Positions 27,361 through 36,493 of a stretch of DNA of 64,000 nt are shown piece after piece (within the stretch, counting starts at the first letter, position 1; the number at the start of each line of letters is the position of its first letter). The DNA is from an uncultured Flavobacteriaceae bacterium (lineage in GTDB: Bacteria; Bacteroidota; Bacteroidia; Flavobacteriales; Flavobacteriaceae). The notes under the pieces are model-generated. The model was not told the origin of the DNA, did no database searches, and worked only from the letters and a program-made list of their open reading frames with translations. Location: positions 34,223 through 98,222 of the forward strand of contig CALJFB010000005.1 of assembly GCA_938073895.1 (NCBI GenBank). Direction: 5' to 3'. A program made the position numbers and the translations under genes.

Positions 27361-28004
27361 GTTATATAATGCAGTTTTTCTAAGTCTTCTTTTGTTTTTA
27401 TTTCTTTCATGTTTCCTTTATCTAAAAAATAAATAGTATCACTTAATCTTAAAATCGGTCTAAATATATGGTCCGATATTATAATAGCTTTATGCTTTTT
27501 TTCTTGAGCTAGTAAGGCTTCAATTTTTTCAACATAAATTGGCGATAAGTGATTAAAAGGTTCGTCTAATAGTACTAAGTCTACATCTCGCATTAGCGTT
27601 AAGTAAATTTCAATAATACGTCTTTCGCCACCAGATAATGTTTTTATCTTTTGATTAGCATTAATTTTTAGTTCGGAAAACTTATTAAAGAATATATTTA
27701 AGTCTAAATTGTAAAATGTAAAGGCTTTTTTTACCGAAATGCCTTTTGGTATAAGTCTTTTTTGATGTAAATAACTTGCTCTCTTACAAGAAAAAAGCGG
27801 CTTTAAATAAACGTTGTCATTTAGTCTTATATAAGAATTTTGAGATTTAAGATGTCCAAATATTACATTAAATAAACTGCTTTTTCCACTGCCATTTCTT
27901 CCTAATAATCCTGTTATTTTGCCAGTTTCGGCTTTTAAATAAACACTATTTAATATTTTAGTAGTGCCATAATAAAGTTCAATACTATCAGTTTCAAAAA
28001 TCAT
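27357..28004 (-). CDS. ABC transporter ATP-binding protein
   Basis: 215 residues, a single ABC domain: Walker A GLLGRNGSGKSSLFNVI (~32-48), signature LSGGERRIIEI, Walker B DLVLLDEPFNHLSP and the H-loop IISDH. The start codon overlaps the stop of the upstream membrane gene (ATGA), so the two are translationally coupled. The ATPase looks complete, but the only adjacent membrane partner is 97-107 residues long. Confidence 0.85.
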   Translation of the reverse strand: MIFETDSIELYYGTTKILNSVYLKAETGKITGLLGRNGSGKSSLFNVIFGHLKSQNSYIRLNDNVYLKPLFSCKRASYLHQKRLIPKGISVKKAFTFYNLDLNIFFNKFSELKINANQKIKTLSGGERRIIEIYLTLMRDVDLVLLDEPFNHLSPIYVEKIEALLAQEKKHKAIIISDHIFRPILRLSDTIYFLDKGNMKEIKTKEDLEKLHYIT

Positions 28005-28294
28005 AAAAATAGAAATAAGCTAAAAATTAATATACTAATAAAACTATCCAGTAAATAAGTACCTAAAATAAGTTGCCATTGTTTTACGCCCAAATTTTGG
28101 TAAAATATAAAATCTGATTTGTATTTGCTTTCGTTTAAAATATACCAAGCAAATAGTAGTAGTGCCATTTTGAGTAAAAAAATAATAAACAAAGGAATTT
28201 TAAAACTTAAAAGAAAAATAGATACTAGTATAGAAGTGAAACTAATAGGTTTGTAAAAAATAAAAATTGCAGAAAGGAGTTTTGGCATAAACAT
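28001..28294 (-). CDS. Very small membrane protein, possible ABC permease partner
   Basis: About 97 residues if started at the ATG at 28294 (MFMPKLLS). The frame opens upstream with a TTG at 28324. Three hydrophobic helices are visible: ~12-30, ~35-52 and a C-terminal one. The segment YQNLGVKQWQLILGTYLLD between helices resembles the coupling-helix region of ABC-2/FtsX-like permeases. It is coupled to the ATPase gene by a 4-base overlap. Function inferred from position only. Confidence 0.6.
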   Translation of the reverse strand: MFMPKLLSAIFIFYKPISFTSILVSIFLLSFKIPLFIIFLLKMALLLFAWYILNESKYKSDFIFYQNLGVKQWQLILGTYLLDSFISILIFSLFLFL

Positions 28295-28388
28295 TTGTTT
28301 GTTAAAGCTTTTTAAGCAGTGCAATAGCGTGATAAATATATGGTAAATTAATAAATTATCGTATTTTTACGTTTCAATTTACAACTAC

Positions 28389-29465
28389 ATGTTAGAGAAA
28401 TTACAAATAGTTAAGCAACGTTTTGATGAGGTAAGTGATTTAATCATTCAGCCAGACGTAATTACAGATCAAAAACGTTACGTACAATTAAACAGAGAAT
28501 ACAAAGATTTAAACGCTTTAATGAAAAAGCGTGAAGAATATATAGAAGCTACAAATAATTTAGCTGAAGCTGAAGAAATCCTTGCAGATGGAAGCGATGC
28601 CGAAATGGTAGATATGGCAAAAATGCAATATGAAGAAGCTAAAACAGCGATTTCTAATTTAGATGAAGATATTCGTTTTATGCTAATTCCTAAAGATCCA
28701 ACAGATGCTAAAAATGCAGTTGTAGAATTAAGAGCAGGAACAGGTGGAGACGAAGCAAGTATTTTTGCTGGAGATTTATTTAGAATGTATAGTAAATACT
28801 GCCAAAGTAAAGGTTGGAAAGTCGATACCGTAGATTTTAGTGAAGGAACCAATGGCGGATTTAAAGAAATTCAGTTTGAAGTTTCTGGAGAAGATGTCTA
28901 CGGAACATTAAAGTTTGAAGCAGGCGTTCATCGTGTGCAACGTGTGCCACAAACAGAAACCCAAGGTAGAGTTCACACAAGTGCAGCAACTTGTATGGTA
29001 TTTCCAGAAGCCGAAGAGTTTGATGTTGAGATAAACCCTAAAGATGTAAGAATAGATTTTTTCTGTTCTTCTGGACCTGGTGGACAATCGGTAAATACAA
29101 CTTACTCTGCAGTACGTTTAACTCACGAGCCTACAGGATTAGTAGCGCAATGTCAAGATCAGAAATCACAACATAAAAATAAAGAAAAAGCCTTTAAAGT
29201 ATTAAGATCTAGATTATACGATTTAGAATTAGCAAAAAAACAAGCCGAAGATGCCTTAATAAGAGGTTCTCAAGTAACATCTGGAGATAGAAGTGCTAAA
29301 ATTAGAACGTACAATTATCCACAAGGTCGTGTAACAGATCATAGAATTGGATTAACACTTTACGATTTACCAAATATTGTAAATGGAGACATTCAAAAAA
29401 TTATTGATGAGTTACAGTTGGCAGACAATACAGAAAAATTAAAGGCTAACGATAACGTACTTTAA
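28389..29465 (+). CDS. prfA: Peptide chain release factor 1
   Basis: 358 residues. It recognises UAA/UAG stop codons and hydrolyses peptidyl-tRNA. The catalytic GGQ loop is present ([12 protein letters not shown]), as is the tripeptide anticodon region in [17 protein letters not shown] (PQT where E. coli has PAT, within the PxT pattern). The N-terminal helical domain (1-100) and the [16 protein letters not shown] segment are canonical. Confidence 0.98.
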   Translation: MLEKLQIVKQRFDEVSDLIIQPDVITDQKRYVQLNREYKDLNALMKKREEYIEATNNLAEAEEILADGSDAEMVDMAKMQYEEAKTAISNLDEDIRFMLIPKDPTDAKNAVVELRAGTGGDEASIFAGDLFRMYSKYCQSKGWKVDTVDFSEGTNGGFKEIQFEVSGEDVYGTLKFEAGVHRVQRVPQTETQGRVHTSAATCMVFPEAEEFDVEINPKDVRIDFFCSSGPGGQSVNTTYSAVRLTHEPTGLVAQCQDQKSQHKNKEKAFKVLRSRLYDLELAKKQAEDALIRGSQVTSGDRSAKIRTYNYPQGRVTDHRIGLTLYDLPNIVNGDIQKIIDELQLADNTEKLKANDNVL

Positions 29466-29489
29466 TACTAACCCAAAAAAAAACTAATC

Positions 29490-30848
29490 ATGAAAAAAAT
29501 AATATTTACATTAAGTTTTTTAAGTTTTACTTGTTTAGTTAGTGCGCAAAATTATTTTGGTTATTTATCAGATAATTATGCTGGTTTACAAAGTGTAACT
29601 TTAAATCCTGCAAATATTACAGGTTCTAAATTTAAATCGGAAGTTAACTTAGTTTCTGTAAGTGGAAGTTTTAATAACGATTATGTTTCTGGAGATTTTA
29701 AAGACTTTTTAGACGGAAAAGATATAAACAACAGTAACTTAAATCCTACTGGAAATAACAACTTTGCTGTAAATATTGATGTTATGGGACCATCGTTTAT
29801 GTTTAATTTATCTGAAAAACACAGTATTGGTATAGTAACAAGAGCTAGAACATTCTTTAGTATTAACGAAATTCAAGGAGAACTTTTTGATGCTTTTGAA
29901 GATGATTTCGAATCTGAAAACGACTACAATTTAGCCGAAGGCCAATTTACATCTACATTGCACGGCTGGACCGAAATAGGACTAGTCTATGGTAGGACAT
30001 TAATAGATAAAGAAACCCATTATTTAAAAGGTGGATTTACGCTAAAATATCTTCAAGGATTAGGAAATGCCTATACAAGTGCAAAAGGCTTATCTGTAGG
30101 TTATGATGCAGATGGCGCTGGTCCTACTGTAGGAACAATAACAACTACAGGAACCATAGAGTACGGAAGTTCTAAAAATTTAAGCGAAAATGGAGGCGAT
30201 TTTGATTTAGATATAGGTTCTACCGGTTTTGGTGCAGATCTTGGTTTTATTTACGAATGGAGACCAAAAAACACAGATTTAGTGGCTAGTTCTAGAGCTA
30301 ATTATAGACTAAAAGTTGGTTTAAGTATTACAGATATTGGAAGTATAAATTATAAAGATGCAGAAGCTAACGCTTATGATATTACAAATACTATAGATGA
30401 AATTACTTACAACTCTCAAGAAGATTTTGAAGATAAATTAAATAACCTATACACTAAAATTGGTGCAGAAGATTTTACAACAGTACACTTGCCAACAGCA
30501 ATGCATGTAACTGTAGATTATAACCTTAACTCTCAGTTTTTCGTTAATTTCAGAACAGATTTGTCTTTAAGAAAAAAGAATGAAGTTAATACAAGCAAGA
30601 TAGATAATTCTTTTATTTTAACGCCACGTTTTGAGCGCAAATGGTTTAGTGCTTACATACCATTATCTGTTACAGATTATTCTGGTTTTAATGCTGGTTT
30701 TGGGTTTAGAGCTGGACCATTATTTTTGGGCTCTAATACGATTTTAACAAATTTAATGTCTTCTAATTCTAAAGCTGCAAGTGTTTATGCAGGATTAAAG
30801 ATTCCTATCTATAAAAAAGGAAAATCATATTACAAAAAAGAACAATAA
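29490..30848 (+). CDS. DUF5723-like exported outer-membrane protein
   Basis: 452 residues with a signal peptide (~1-19, LVSAQN). The mature start YLSDNYAGLQSVTLNPANI contains the asparagine-proline-alanine motif common to FadL/PorV-like outer-membrane beta-barrel families. The body is rich in Gly/Tyr alternating strands (GFGADLGFIYEWRP, YSGFNAGFGFRAG). I assign DUF5723 by overall resemblance. No partner genes are evident. An intrinsic terminator follows at 30857-30881. Confidence 0.7.
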   Translation: MKKIIFTLSFLSFTCLVSAQNYFGYLSDNYAGLQSVTLNPANITGSKFKSEVNLVSVSGSFNNDYVSGDFKDFLDGKDINNSNLNPTGNNNFAVNIDVMGPSFMFNLSEKHSIGIVTRARTFFSINEIQGELFDAFEDDFESENDYNLAEGQFTSTLHGWTEIGLVYGRTLIDKETHYLKGGFTLKYLQGLGNAYTSAKGLSVGYDADGAGPTVGTITTTGTIEYGSSKNLSENGGDFDLDIGSTGFGADLGFIYEWRPKNTDLVASSRANYRLKVGLSITDIGSINYKDAEANAYDITNTIDEITYNSQEDFEDKLNNLYTKIGAEDFTTVHLPTAMHVTVDYNLNSQFFVNFRTDLSLRKKNEVNTSKIDNSFILTPRFERKWFSAYIPLSVTDYSGFNAGFGFRAGPLFLGSNTILTNLMSSNSKAASVYAGLKIPIYKKGKSYYKKEQ

Positions 30849-30856
30849 TAATATTT

Positions 30857-30881
30857 AAGCCTCTTAGTTGAGGCTTTTTTC
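30857..30881 (+). terminator. Intrinsic terminator after the DUF5723-like gene
   Basis: aagcctc (30857-30863) / gaggctt (30870-30876), 6-nt loop, followed by T's. It sits just before pyrF, which must therefore have its own start or read-through. Confidence 0.75.
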
Positions 30882-30896
30882 ATAAATTATCTATAA

Positions 30897-31712
30897 ATGA
30901 CAACACAAGAATTAGTTCATCAAATAAAACAGAAACAGTCTTTTTTATGTATTGGTTTAGATGTGGATTTAGAAAAAATTCCGAAGCATTTATTATTGGA
31001 AGACGATCCTATTTTTGCTTTTAATAAAGCTATTATAGATGCCACTCACCATTTATGTGTGTCTTACAAACCTAATACTGCTTTTTACGAAGCTTATGGC
31101 ATAAAAGGTTGGCAAGCACTACAAAAAACCATTGTTTATTTAAACCAAAATTATCCTGAAATTTACACCATTGCAGATGCTAAACGTGGCGATATTGGTA
31201 ATACTAGCTCAATGTATGCCAAAGCATTTTTAGAAGATTTAGCGTTCGATAGTGTTACTGTTGCGCCTTATATGGGTAAAGATTCTGTGGAGCCGTTTTT
31301 AGCTTTTAAAGATAAGCATACAATAATGTTAGCTTTAACGTCTAATCAAGGTGCGTTCGATTTTCAAACTAAAAATGTTGAAGGAAAAGAATTGTACAAA
31401 ACTGTTTTAGAGACTTCTAAAACATGGAAAAATAGCGAAAACTTAATGTATGTAGTTGGAGCAACTAAAGCAGAGTTTTTTAAAGAAATTAGAACTATAG
31501 TTCCAAATAGTTTCTTGTTAGTTCCTGGAGTAGGAGCACAAGGCGGAAATTTACAAGACGTTTGTAAATATGGATTAAATACAGATATTGGTTTGTTAAT
31601 TAATTCGTCTAGAGGAATTATTTATGCGTCTAATACTTTAGATTTTGCTAATGCAGCAGCGGTAAAAGCCAAAGAGTTGCAACAGCAAATGGCAGAAATT
31701 TTATCTAAATAA
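30897..31712 (+). CDS. pyrF: Orotidine-5'-phosphate decarboxylase
   Basis: 271 residues, the last step of UMP synthesis. Contains [25 protein letters not shown], and the catalytic block [18 protein letters not shown] with its Asp-Lys-Asp charge network. Length and motif order match the longer type 2 (Bacteroidota/mycobacterial) enzymes. A BtuF-like gene follows after 6 bases. Confidence 0.96.
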   Translation: MTTQELVHQIKQKQSFLCIGLDVDLEKIPKHLLLEDDPIFAFNKAIIDATHHLCVSYKPNTAFYEAYGIKGWQALQKTIVYLNQNYPEIYTIADAKRGDIGNTSSMYAKAFLEDLAFDSVTVAPYMGKDSVEPFLAFKDKHTIMLALTSNQGAFDFQTKNVEGKELYKTVLETSKTWKNSENLMYVVGATKAEFFKEIRTIVPNSFLLVPGVGAQGGNLQDVCKYGLNTDIGLLINSSRGIIYASNTLDFANAAAVKAKELQQQMAEILSK

Positions 31713-31718
31713 CTTAAA

Positions 31719-32459
31719 ATGAGAATTGTTAGTTTAGTTCCATCACAAACCGAATTACTTCATGATCTAGGTCTTGAAAATCAAATTGTTGGTGTTACTA
31801 AGTTTTGCGTTCATCCAGAGCATTATAAATCTACTAAAATGCGTGTTGGTGGAACTAAGCAAATTAATATTAATAAAATTAAGGCGCTAAAACCAGATAT
31901 AATCCTTTGTAATAAAGAAGAAAATACAAAAGAAATTGTTGAAACTTGTCAGCAAATATGTAAAGTTCATGTGTCTGATTTATATACTATAAACGATACT
32001 TTAGATTTGATTACTTTTTATGGTCAGGAATTTAATAAAGAAGTTAAAGCTAGACAAATTATAGATAAAATTAAAGAGCTTCAATTAGATTTTGAAAATT
32101 TTATAGCACAAAAGGAAATTGTTAAAGTTGCTTATTTTATATGGCGAGATCCTTGGATGGTTGCAGCTAATAATACCTTTATAGATTATATGTTAAAACT
32201 TAATAAGTTTAAAAACGTTTACAATAATTTAGAGAGATATCCAGAAGTAGATATAACTAAAATGGAACAAGATGTTAATCCAGACGTTATTTTATTGTCT
32301 AGTGAGCCTTATCCGTTTAAAGAGGAACATGTGTTAGAATTGCAAAAATATTCTAATCGAGCAAAAATTATTTTTGTAGATGGCGAAATTTTTTCGTGGT
32401 ATGGATCTAGACTTTTAAAAGCATTTGATTACTTTAAAATATTAAGAGCTAGGCTCTAA
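31719..32459 (+). CDS. BtuF-like substrate-binding protein without a signal peptide
   Basis: 246 residues. The helical-backbone metal/cobalamin receptor fold is visible: RIVSLVPSQTELLHDLGL at the very N-terminus, VGVTKFCVHPEH, IKALKPDIILCN, AYFIWRDPWMVAANNTFIDYML and QDVNPDVILLSSEPYPF. Family members normally sit in the periplasm as cobalamin or iron-chelate receptors, but here the mature fold begins at residue 2, so it is predicted to be cytoplasmic. It follows pyrF by 6 bases. Confidence 0.8.
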   Translation: MRIVSLVPSQTELLHDLGLENQIVGVTKFCVHPEHYKSTKMRVGGTKQININKIKALKPDIILCNKEENTKEIVETCQQICKVHVSDLYTINDTLDLITFYGQEFNKEVKARQIIDKIKELQLDFENFIAQKEIVKVAYFIWRDPWMVAANNTFIDYMLKLNKFKNVYNNLERYPEVDITKMEQDVNPDVILLSSEPYPFKEEHVLELQKYSNRAKIIFVDGEIFSWYGSRLLKAFDYFKILRARL

Positions 32460-32624
32460 ATATTTAAGTCTGTTTAGCTTGTTTAGGGTTTTTATGGCTT
32501 TATATTCAAAAAAATCGCTTAGTCCAGAATCTGTTTGTTTAAAATTATAAGCTTGCTCTACTAATAATTTGTATTTAGTGTTTAGTTTTTTTTTGTGGCT
32601 TGTAATTTTATCTTGATTAGTCAT
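32442..32624 (-). CDS. Lacal_2735-type small protein
   Basis: 60 residues, basic and helical (KKLNTKYKLLVEQAYNFKQTDSG, ending in KLNRLKYLEPSS). The pattern LxxKYxxLxxEAYxLxxTDxxxSDxxxxKA resembles the short Lacal_2735 family of Flavobacteriia, for which I know no function. The 3' end overlaps the BtuF-like gene by 18 bases convergently. Confidence 0.6.
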   Translation of the reverse strand: MTNQDKITSHKKKLNTKYKLLVEQAYNFKQTDSGLSDFFEYKAIKTLNKLNRLKYLEPSS

Positions 32625-32839
32625 AATAAGTTAGTTGTTAGTAAACTTAAATATAGTTAATTATTTGATAATTAAGGCCTTATGATTGTTTTATTTTGAT
32701 TTTTTGTAAAAAATAAGATTGGTGTTCTAAATGTATTTTTAAAATTCGACTCAATTCAGCTATAATAAGTTGCAAACTGTAGTACTTATTTTTAAAGTAG
32801 TCTTGTTTCTTTGTTAGTGTTGTAATTTTGTTAGTTGGT

Positions 32840-33553
32840 TTAGTCTTGTAGTGCAAAAACCTTTTTTAATAAATCGGTAGCTCTAGAACTTGTTTTAGTT
32901 CTAATTTCTTTTTCTTCAACCTCAATCATAATGTAAACACCTTTTAAGGCTTCAGCTGTAACGTAACTAGTTAAATCTGGATTAACATTTTTAGTAAAAG
33001 GAATAGCATTATATTTTGTAATTAAATTGTTCCAGATTTTATCTGCACCAACGTTACTAAAAGAGTTTTTTATTACAGGTTTAAAACTTGCAAAAAGAGC
33101 AGTTTCTGTGTTAGATTTAAGGTAGTTTGTTGCTGCATTATCATTTCCTAATAAGATACTTTTAGCATCGTTAAAATTAATATTTTTAACTGCATCAATA
33201 AAAATTGGAGTTGCTTTGCCAACAGCGTTTTCGGCAGCTCTATTTAGTACTTTTAAACCTTCATCGGCTAATTTTCCTAATCCAATATCTCTAAGACCTT
33301 TATCAACTTTTTGTAATTCTTTTGGTAATATTATTTTAACCAATTCATTTCTAAAAAAACCATCTTTAGCTGTTAATTTAGAAACTTGTTTTTCTATTCC
33401 TAGATCTAAAGCTTCTTTTAGGCCGTTAGCCATTTGTAATTGAGATAAGCCAATTTCGTTAGTACTTGTTGGAAGATTATTAACAACTTGTTGTAATTCG
33501 TTACAAGAAGTAAACATTAATAGAACAATAACAAAGCTTAATTTTTTAAACAT
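32840..33553 (-). CDS. DUF4197 lipoprotein
   Basis: 237 residues. N-terminal lipoprotein signal with Cys near residue 17 (FTSCNEL). The body matches DUF4197: GLKEALDLGIEKQVSKLTAKDGFF, ILPKELQKVDKGLRDIGLGKLAD, NINFNDAKSILLGND and TSYVTAEALKGVYIMIE. Function unknown. It is a single gene with a perfect TATATTTG (minus strand, 33571-33578) 18 bases upstream of the start. Confidence 0.88.
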   Translation of the reverse strand: MFKKLSFVIVLLMFTSCNELQQVVNNLPTSTNEIGLSQLQMANGLKEALDLGIEKQVSKLTAKDGFFRNELVKIILPKELQKVDKGLRDIGLGKLADEGLKVLNRAAENAVGKATPIFIDAVKNINFNDAKSILLGNDNAATNYLKSNTETALFASFKPVIKNSFSNVGADKIWNNLITKYNAIPFTKNVNPDLTSYVTAEALKGVYIMIEVEEKEIRTKTSSRATDLLKKVFALQD

Positions 33554-33570
33554 AATATTACATTTTATTA

Positions 33571-33578
33571 CAAATATA
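33571..33578 (-). promoter_or_regulatory. -7 promoter element of the DUF4197 gene
   Basis: Minus strand TATATTTG, matching TAnnTTTG, 18 bases before the ATG. Confidence 0.5.
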
Positions 33579-33679
33579 ACTGTTAAGATTATATAGATTG
33601 TTTTAAATAATAGTATAAATTTATTTTTAATTCTATTTTAGCATGATACTTGTATAGGCTAGATTATAAAATACTTAAG

Positions 33680-34789
33680 ATGAAATATTACGTTATATAT
33701 ATAATTGTTTTTTTTGTGTCGTTTAATGCTGCTAATGCACAAGTAGATTATGCAGCGTTAATTCAGCCATCTCAAAATACAACAGAAGAATATCCGTTAT
33801 TTTTTATAGACTTTTGGGCTACTTGGTGTGGTCCTTGTTCTTATGCCACAACTTATATAGATAATTTACAGCAAAAGTATCCAACCCATTTTTATGCTGC
33901 TACCATTAGTGAGGAACAACCAGATTTAATAAAAAAATATTTAAAAAAGCATCCTACTAAATTAGCAGTATATGCCGATTTTAACGGTCAAACGTTTAAG
34001 CGTTATAAGTCTTTAACGTTACCTTATGGTGTTGTTTTAAATGCTAAAGGAAAAATAGTTTGGGAAGGAAATCCAACAGATTTCTCAATGTATAACCTTA
34101 CTAGTTTATTAAGAAGGAATACAAGTAAAACACGTATAGCTAAAATGTTTAAGTATTTTGAACCTGTAACAGATAATACTATTGAGCCTGATTATATACC
34201 ACAAGAAGATTTTGAATTAACTGAATTACCTACAGGTTCTATTTATAATTTTAATATAGATTATACTGATGATTATATTCATATTTCTGGTACACTTGCA
34301 TCTGTTTTAGCTTATGCTAATCGTGTGTTGGTGTCTCAAATAGATTTAAGTACTAATAAAAACAAGGTTATTTCTGTTTATATAAAAACAGATTTATTAC
34401 CATATTTGTCTCAATTGGTTTTAAATAATCAAAAATTAAAAAGCTCAATAATTGAAGAAAATATAGAGGCTTTGGTTTATAATGTTTCTAATAGTAGATT
34501 TTGGGATACCAATCAGATCAATTGGAACGATAATAAGTTAAAATTTTTAATAGGTGAAGATGTTATAGAAGCTGATAACGTGACTTTTAAAGATTTTGCA
34601 TATCAGATTTCTAAAGCTCTAAATATACCTTTTGTTATAATTGGAGATTATAACGCAACAAAGCTTCACGATTGGCAATTACATTATAAGTTTATAGATT
34701 TAATGACGTCTAGTTTAGAAGATACTTATGGTGTTAAGGTTTCTAAAAATAGTGTGCCAATTACTATATTAAAGGTTCGTTCTAAATAA
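33680..34789 (+). CDS. TlpA-like periplasmic thioredoxin-fold protein
   Basis: About 369 residues from ATG at 33680 (MKYYVIYIIVFF, a signal peptide ending NAQ); the frame extends upstream to a TTG at 33650, which lacks support. The thioredoxin domain (~25-145) has the redox motif FWATWCGPC and the cis-Pro segment LPYGVVL. The C-terminal ~220 residues are an uncharacterised extension found in Bacteroidota TlpA-like disulfide reductases. It is likely periplasmic; the partner is unknown. No downstream gene is in the same orientation. Confidence 0.85.
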   Translation: MKYYVIYIIVFFVSFNAANAQVDYAALIQPSQNTTEEYPLFFIDFWATWCGPCSYATTYIDNLQQKYPTHFYAATISEEQPDLIKKYLKKHPTKLAVYADFNGQTFKRYKSLTLPYGVVLNAKGKIVWEGNPTDFSMYNLTSLLRRNTSKTRIAKMFKYFEPVTDNTIEPDYIPQEDFELTELPTGSIYNFNIDYTDDYIHISGTLASVLAYANRVLVSQIDLSTNKNKVISVYIKTDLLPYLSQLVLNNQKLKSSIIEENIEALVYNVSNSRFWDTNQINWNDNKLKFLIGEDVIEADNVTFKDFAYQISKALNIPFVIIGDYNATKLHDWQLHYKFIDLMTSSLEDTYGVKVSKNSVPITILKVRSK

Positions 34790-35093
34790 AATAATAAGCA
34801 CGCTTTATGTTTTATTCAAGTAATACCAAACTTTAAATTAATTGTTTTTTTAAGCGTATTAGTAATAGCAAATTCTATCTTATCAATAATTAAAGCTTTG
34901 ACTTTATAGCGTAATATTGCTTTAGATTTTTTTAAGGTGTTATAAAGTATATTTTCTATTCCGTATTTACTTTGCTAATGTTATGCTTTTAACCTTAAAT
35001 AACAACTAGTTGGTACTGCATCTTGATTTACAATTAATAGCTTTTTATTACTCTATAATTAATATAACTTATTATTTAGTAAATAGAATAAAA
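34790..35093. other. Intergenic region without recognisable features
   Basis: A+T-rich, with several short imperfect inverted repeats (for example ATAAGC-AC-GCTTAT-like at ~34794) and no ORF, promoter pair or repeat I can defend. Confidence 0.5.
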
Positions 35094-35122
35094 AAGCCTG
35101 AGAAGTTTTACTTCTCAGGCTT
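35094..35122 (-). terminator. Intrinsic terminator of the OmpA-family gene
   Basis: aagcctgagaag (35094-35105) / cttctcaggctt (35111-35122), loop tttta; the minus strand continues with a T run. Confidence 0.88.
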
Positions 35123-35147
35123 AATAGTATAAGTATTTAACTGCTTT

Positions 35148-36254
35148 TTAGTTTGTTTTGCTTAAAACTCTAAATTCAGTTCTTCTGTTTTTAGCATGTT
35201 CGTTATCAGAACATTTAACACCATCAGCACATCTGTTTGTTAATTTAAACTCTCCGTAACCTTTAGCTGTTAATCTATTTCTTTTAATTCCTTTAGAAAC
35301 TAAGTAGTTTACAACAGCATTAGCTCTTTGTTGAGATAAAGATTTGTTGTAATCAGCATTTCCTCTAGAGTCTGTATGAGAACGTAATTCAATGTCTACA
35401 GGTTTGCTATTTAATAAAGGTAATAACATATCGTCAATTACTTTTTTTGAAGCTGGAGTTAATCTAGCACTAGCAGTTTCATAAAATATTGGAATTATAG
35501 TAGGATCTAGTAAGTCACATTCAACTTCAGCCCAAGAAGAAATTCCTCCTTTTTGATCTAAAACTGTTCTTGTAATAGTTTCAGATTTTGCAGCTACAGT
35601 TTCAGAAGTTGTAGATGCTGGTGTAGCAATAACTTGCTTTTTAATTGTACTATATTTTGCTGGGATTTCAATTTCGTTAACTCTTGCTGGAGTTATAATT
35701 ACGCTTTTAGAATAAGTTCCAGTTTGAGAAGCTACAGGAATAGCTTCTGTTTTAGCATCGTTAGCTAAAGTTGTAAAAGGTACATCTCTAAATTGAGCTG
35801 GATGCTCAACAAAACAAGCGGCTACACAAGCTTCTTTATTTACAGATGGACAATCTTCTAAAACTCTGTATTCCCATCCAGATGTTGCGGGATTAGTTTC
35901 GAATGTTTTAGAGCTAGAACCAAAAGTTGCAGGTATAACTTTTAAGTCATTTCTACTTTCTTTTTTTACGAAGTCTACATTAACAGTTTCGTAAGTTGCA
36001 GGCACATAAACAAATTTCTTTGTTGCTTCTTTAATTAATACTTTTTCTTCTACTGTAGTGTAAGTAGCAGGAACAACTTTTAGCTTGTTGTAAGCAGGAT
36101 AAACCTGAATAGTTTCTGTTACATCTTTAAAGGTATCTTTTGTAATACACTTAACATAACATTTTCCTGGTGGAGGATTTACGGGTAAATCTTGTGCTTG
36201 AGCAAATGCAATACCTGCTACTAACATTAATCCTTGTAAAATTCTTTGTTTCAT
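35148..36254 (-). CDS. OmpA-family outer-membrane protein with repeated VPATYET-type N-terminal modules
   Basis: 368 residues: signal peptide (~1-20), a long Pro/Thr/Val-rich middle with degenerate repeats of the form VxPAT-Y-x-TVxxxVxxK (for example VVPATYTTVEEKVLIKEA, VPATYETVNVDF, VIPATFGSS), then a C-terminal OmpA-type peptidoglycan-binding domain (about 250-365: IIPIFYETASARLTPAS, ELRSHTDSRGNADYNKSLSQ, RLTAKGYGEF, RRTEF). Four Cys in two groups (CYVKC, CxxxCF) suggest disulfides. The repeats are presumably extended surface strands. Monocistronic, with an upstream leader. Confidence 0.9.
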   Translation of the reverse strand: MKQRILQGLMLVAGIAFAQAQDLPVNPPPGKCYVKCITKDTFKDVTETIQVYPAYNKLKVVPATYTTVEEKVLIKEATKKFVYVPATYETVNVDFVKKESRNDLKVIPATFGSSSKTFETNPATSGWEYRVLEDCPSVNKEACVAACFVEHPAQFRDVPFTTLANDAKTEAIPVASQTGTYSKSVIITPARVNEIEIPAKYSTIKKQVIATPASTTSETVAAKSETITRTVLDQKGGISSWAEVECDLLDPTIIPIFYETASARLTPASKKVIDDMLLPLLNSKPVDIELRSHTDSRGNADYNKSLSQQRANAVVNYLVSKGIKRNRLTAKGYGEFKLTNRCADGVKCSDNEHAKNRRTEFRVLSKTN

Positions 36255-36446
36255 AATAAAGTTGATTTTGTTTTAATTATTAAACTTACACGTTGTTGAT
36301 TATTTAAAACCTTAACAACAAGTGTTTTGTCAAACCTACTTAGTCTAGTATTGAAACTATGTTTTTCATTATTTAAAACCCGCTGTAATCGATTAAAAGT
36401 AAAATAATCTGATTAAAAACATTTTTAGTTTTATGTAGATATTTTT

Positions 36447-36468
36447 TTGCAAAATTCGTATTTTGCAA
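36447..36468. promoter_or_regulatory. 22-bp palindrome upstream of icmF
   Basis: TTGCAAAAT-tcgt-ATTTTGCAA, perfect 9-bp arms, ending 25 bases before the icmF start codon. It fits a dimeric-repressor operator near the transcription start. Confidence 0.6.
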
Positions 36469-36493
36469 TACTTAATAACACACTAAATTACGA

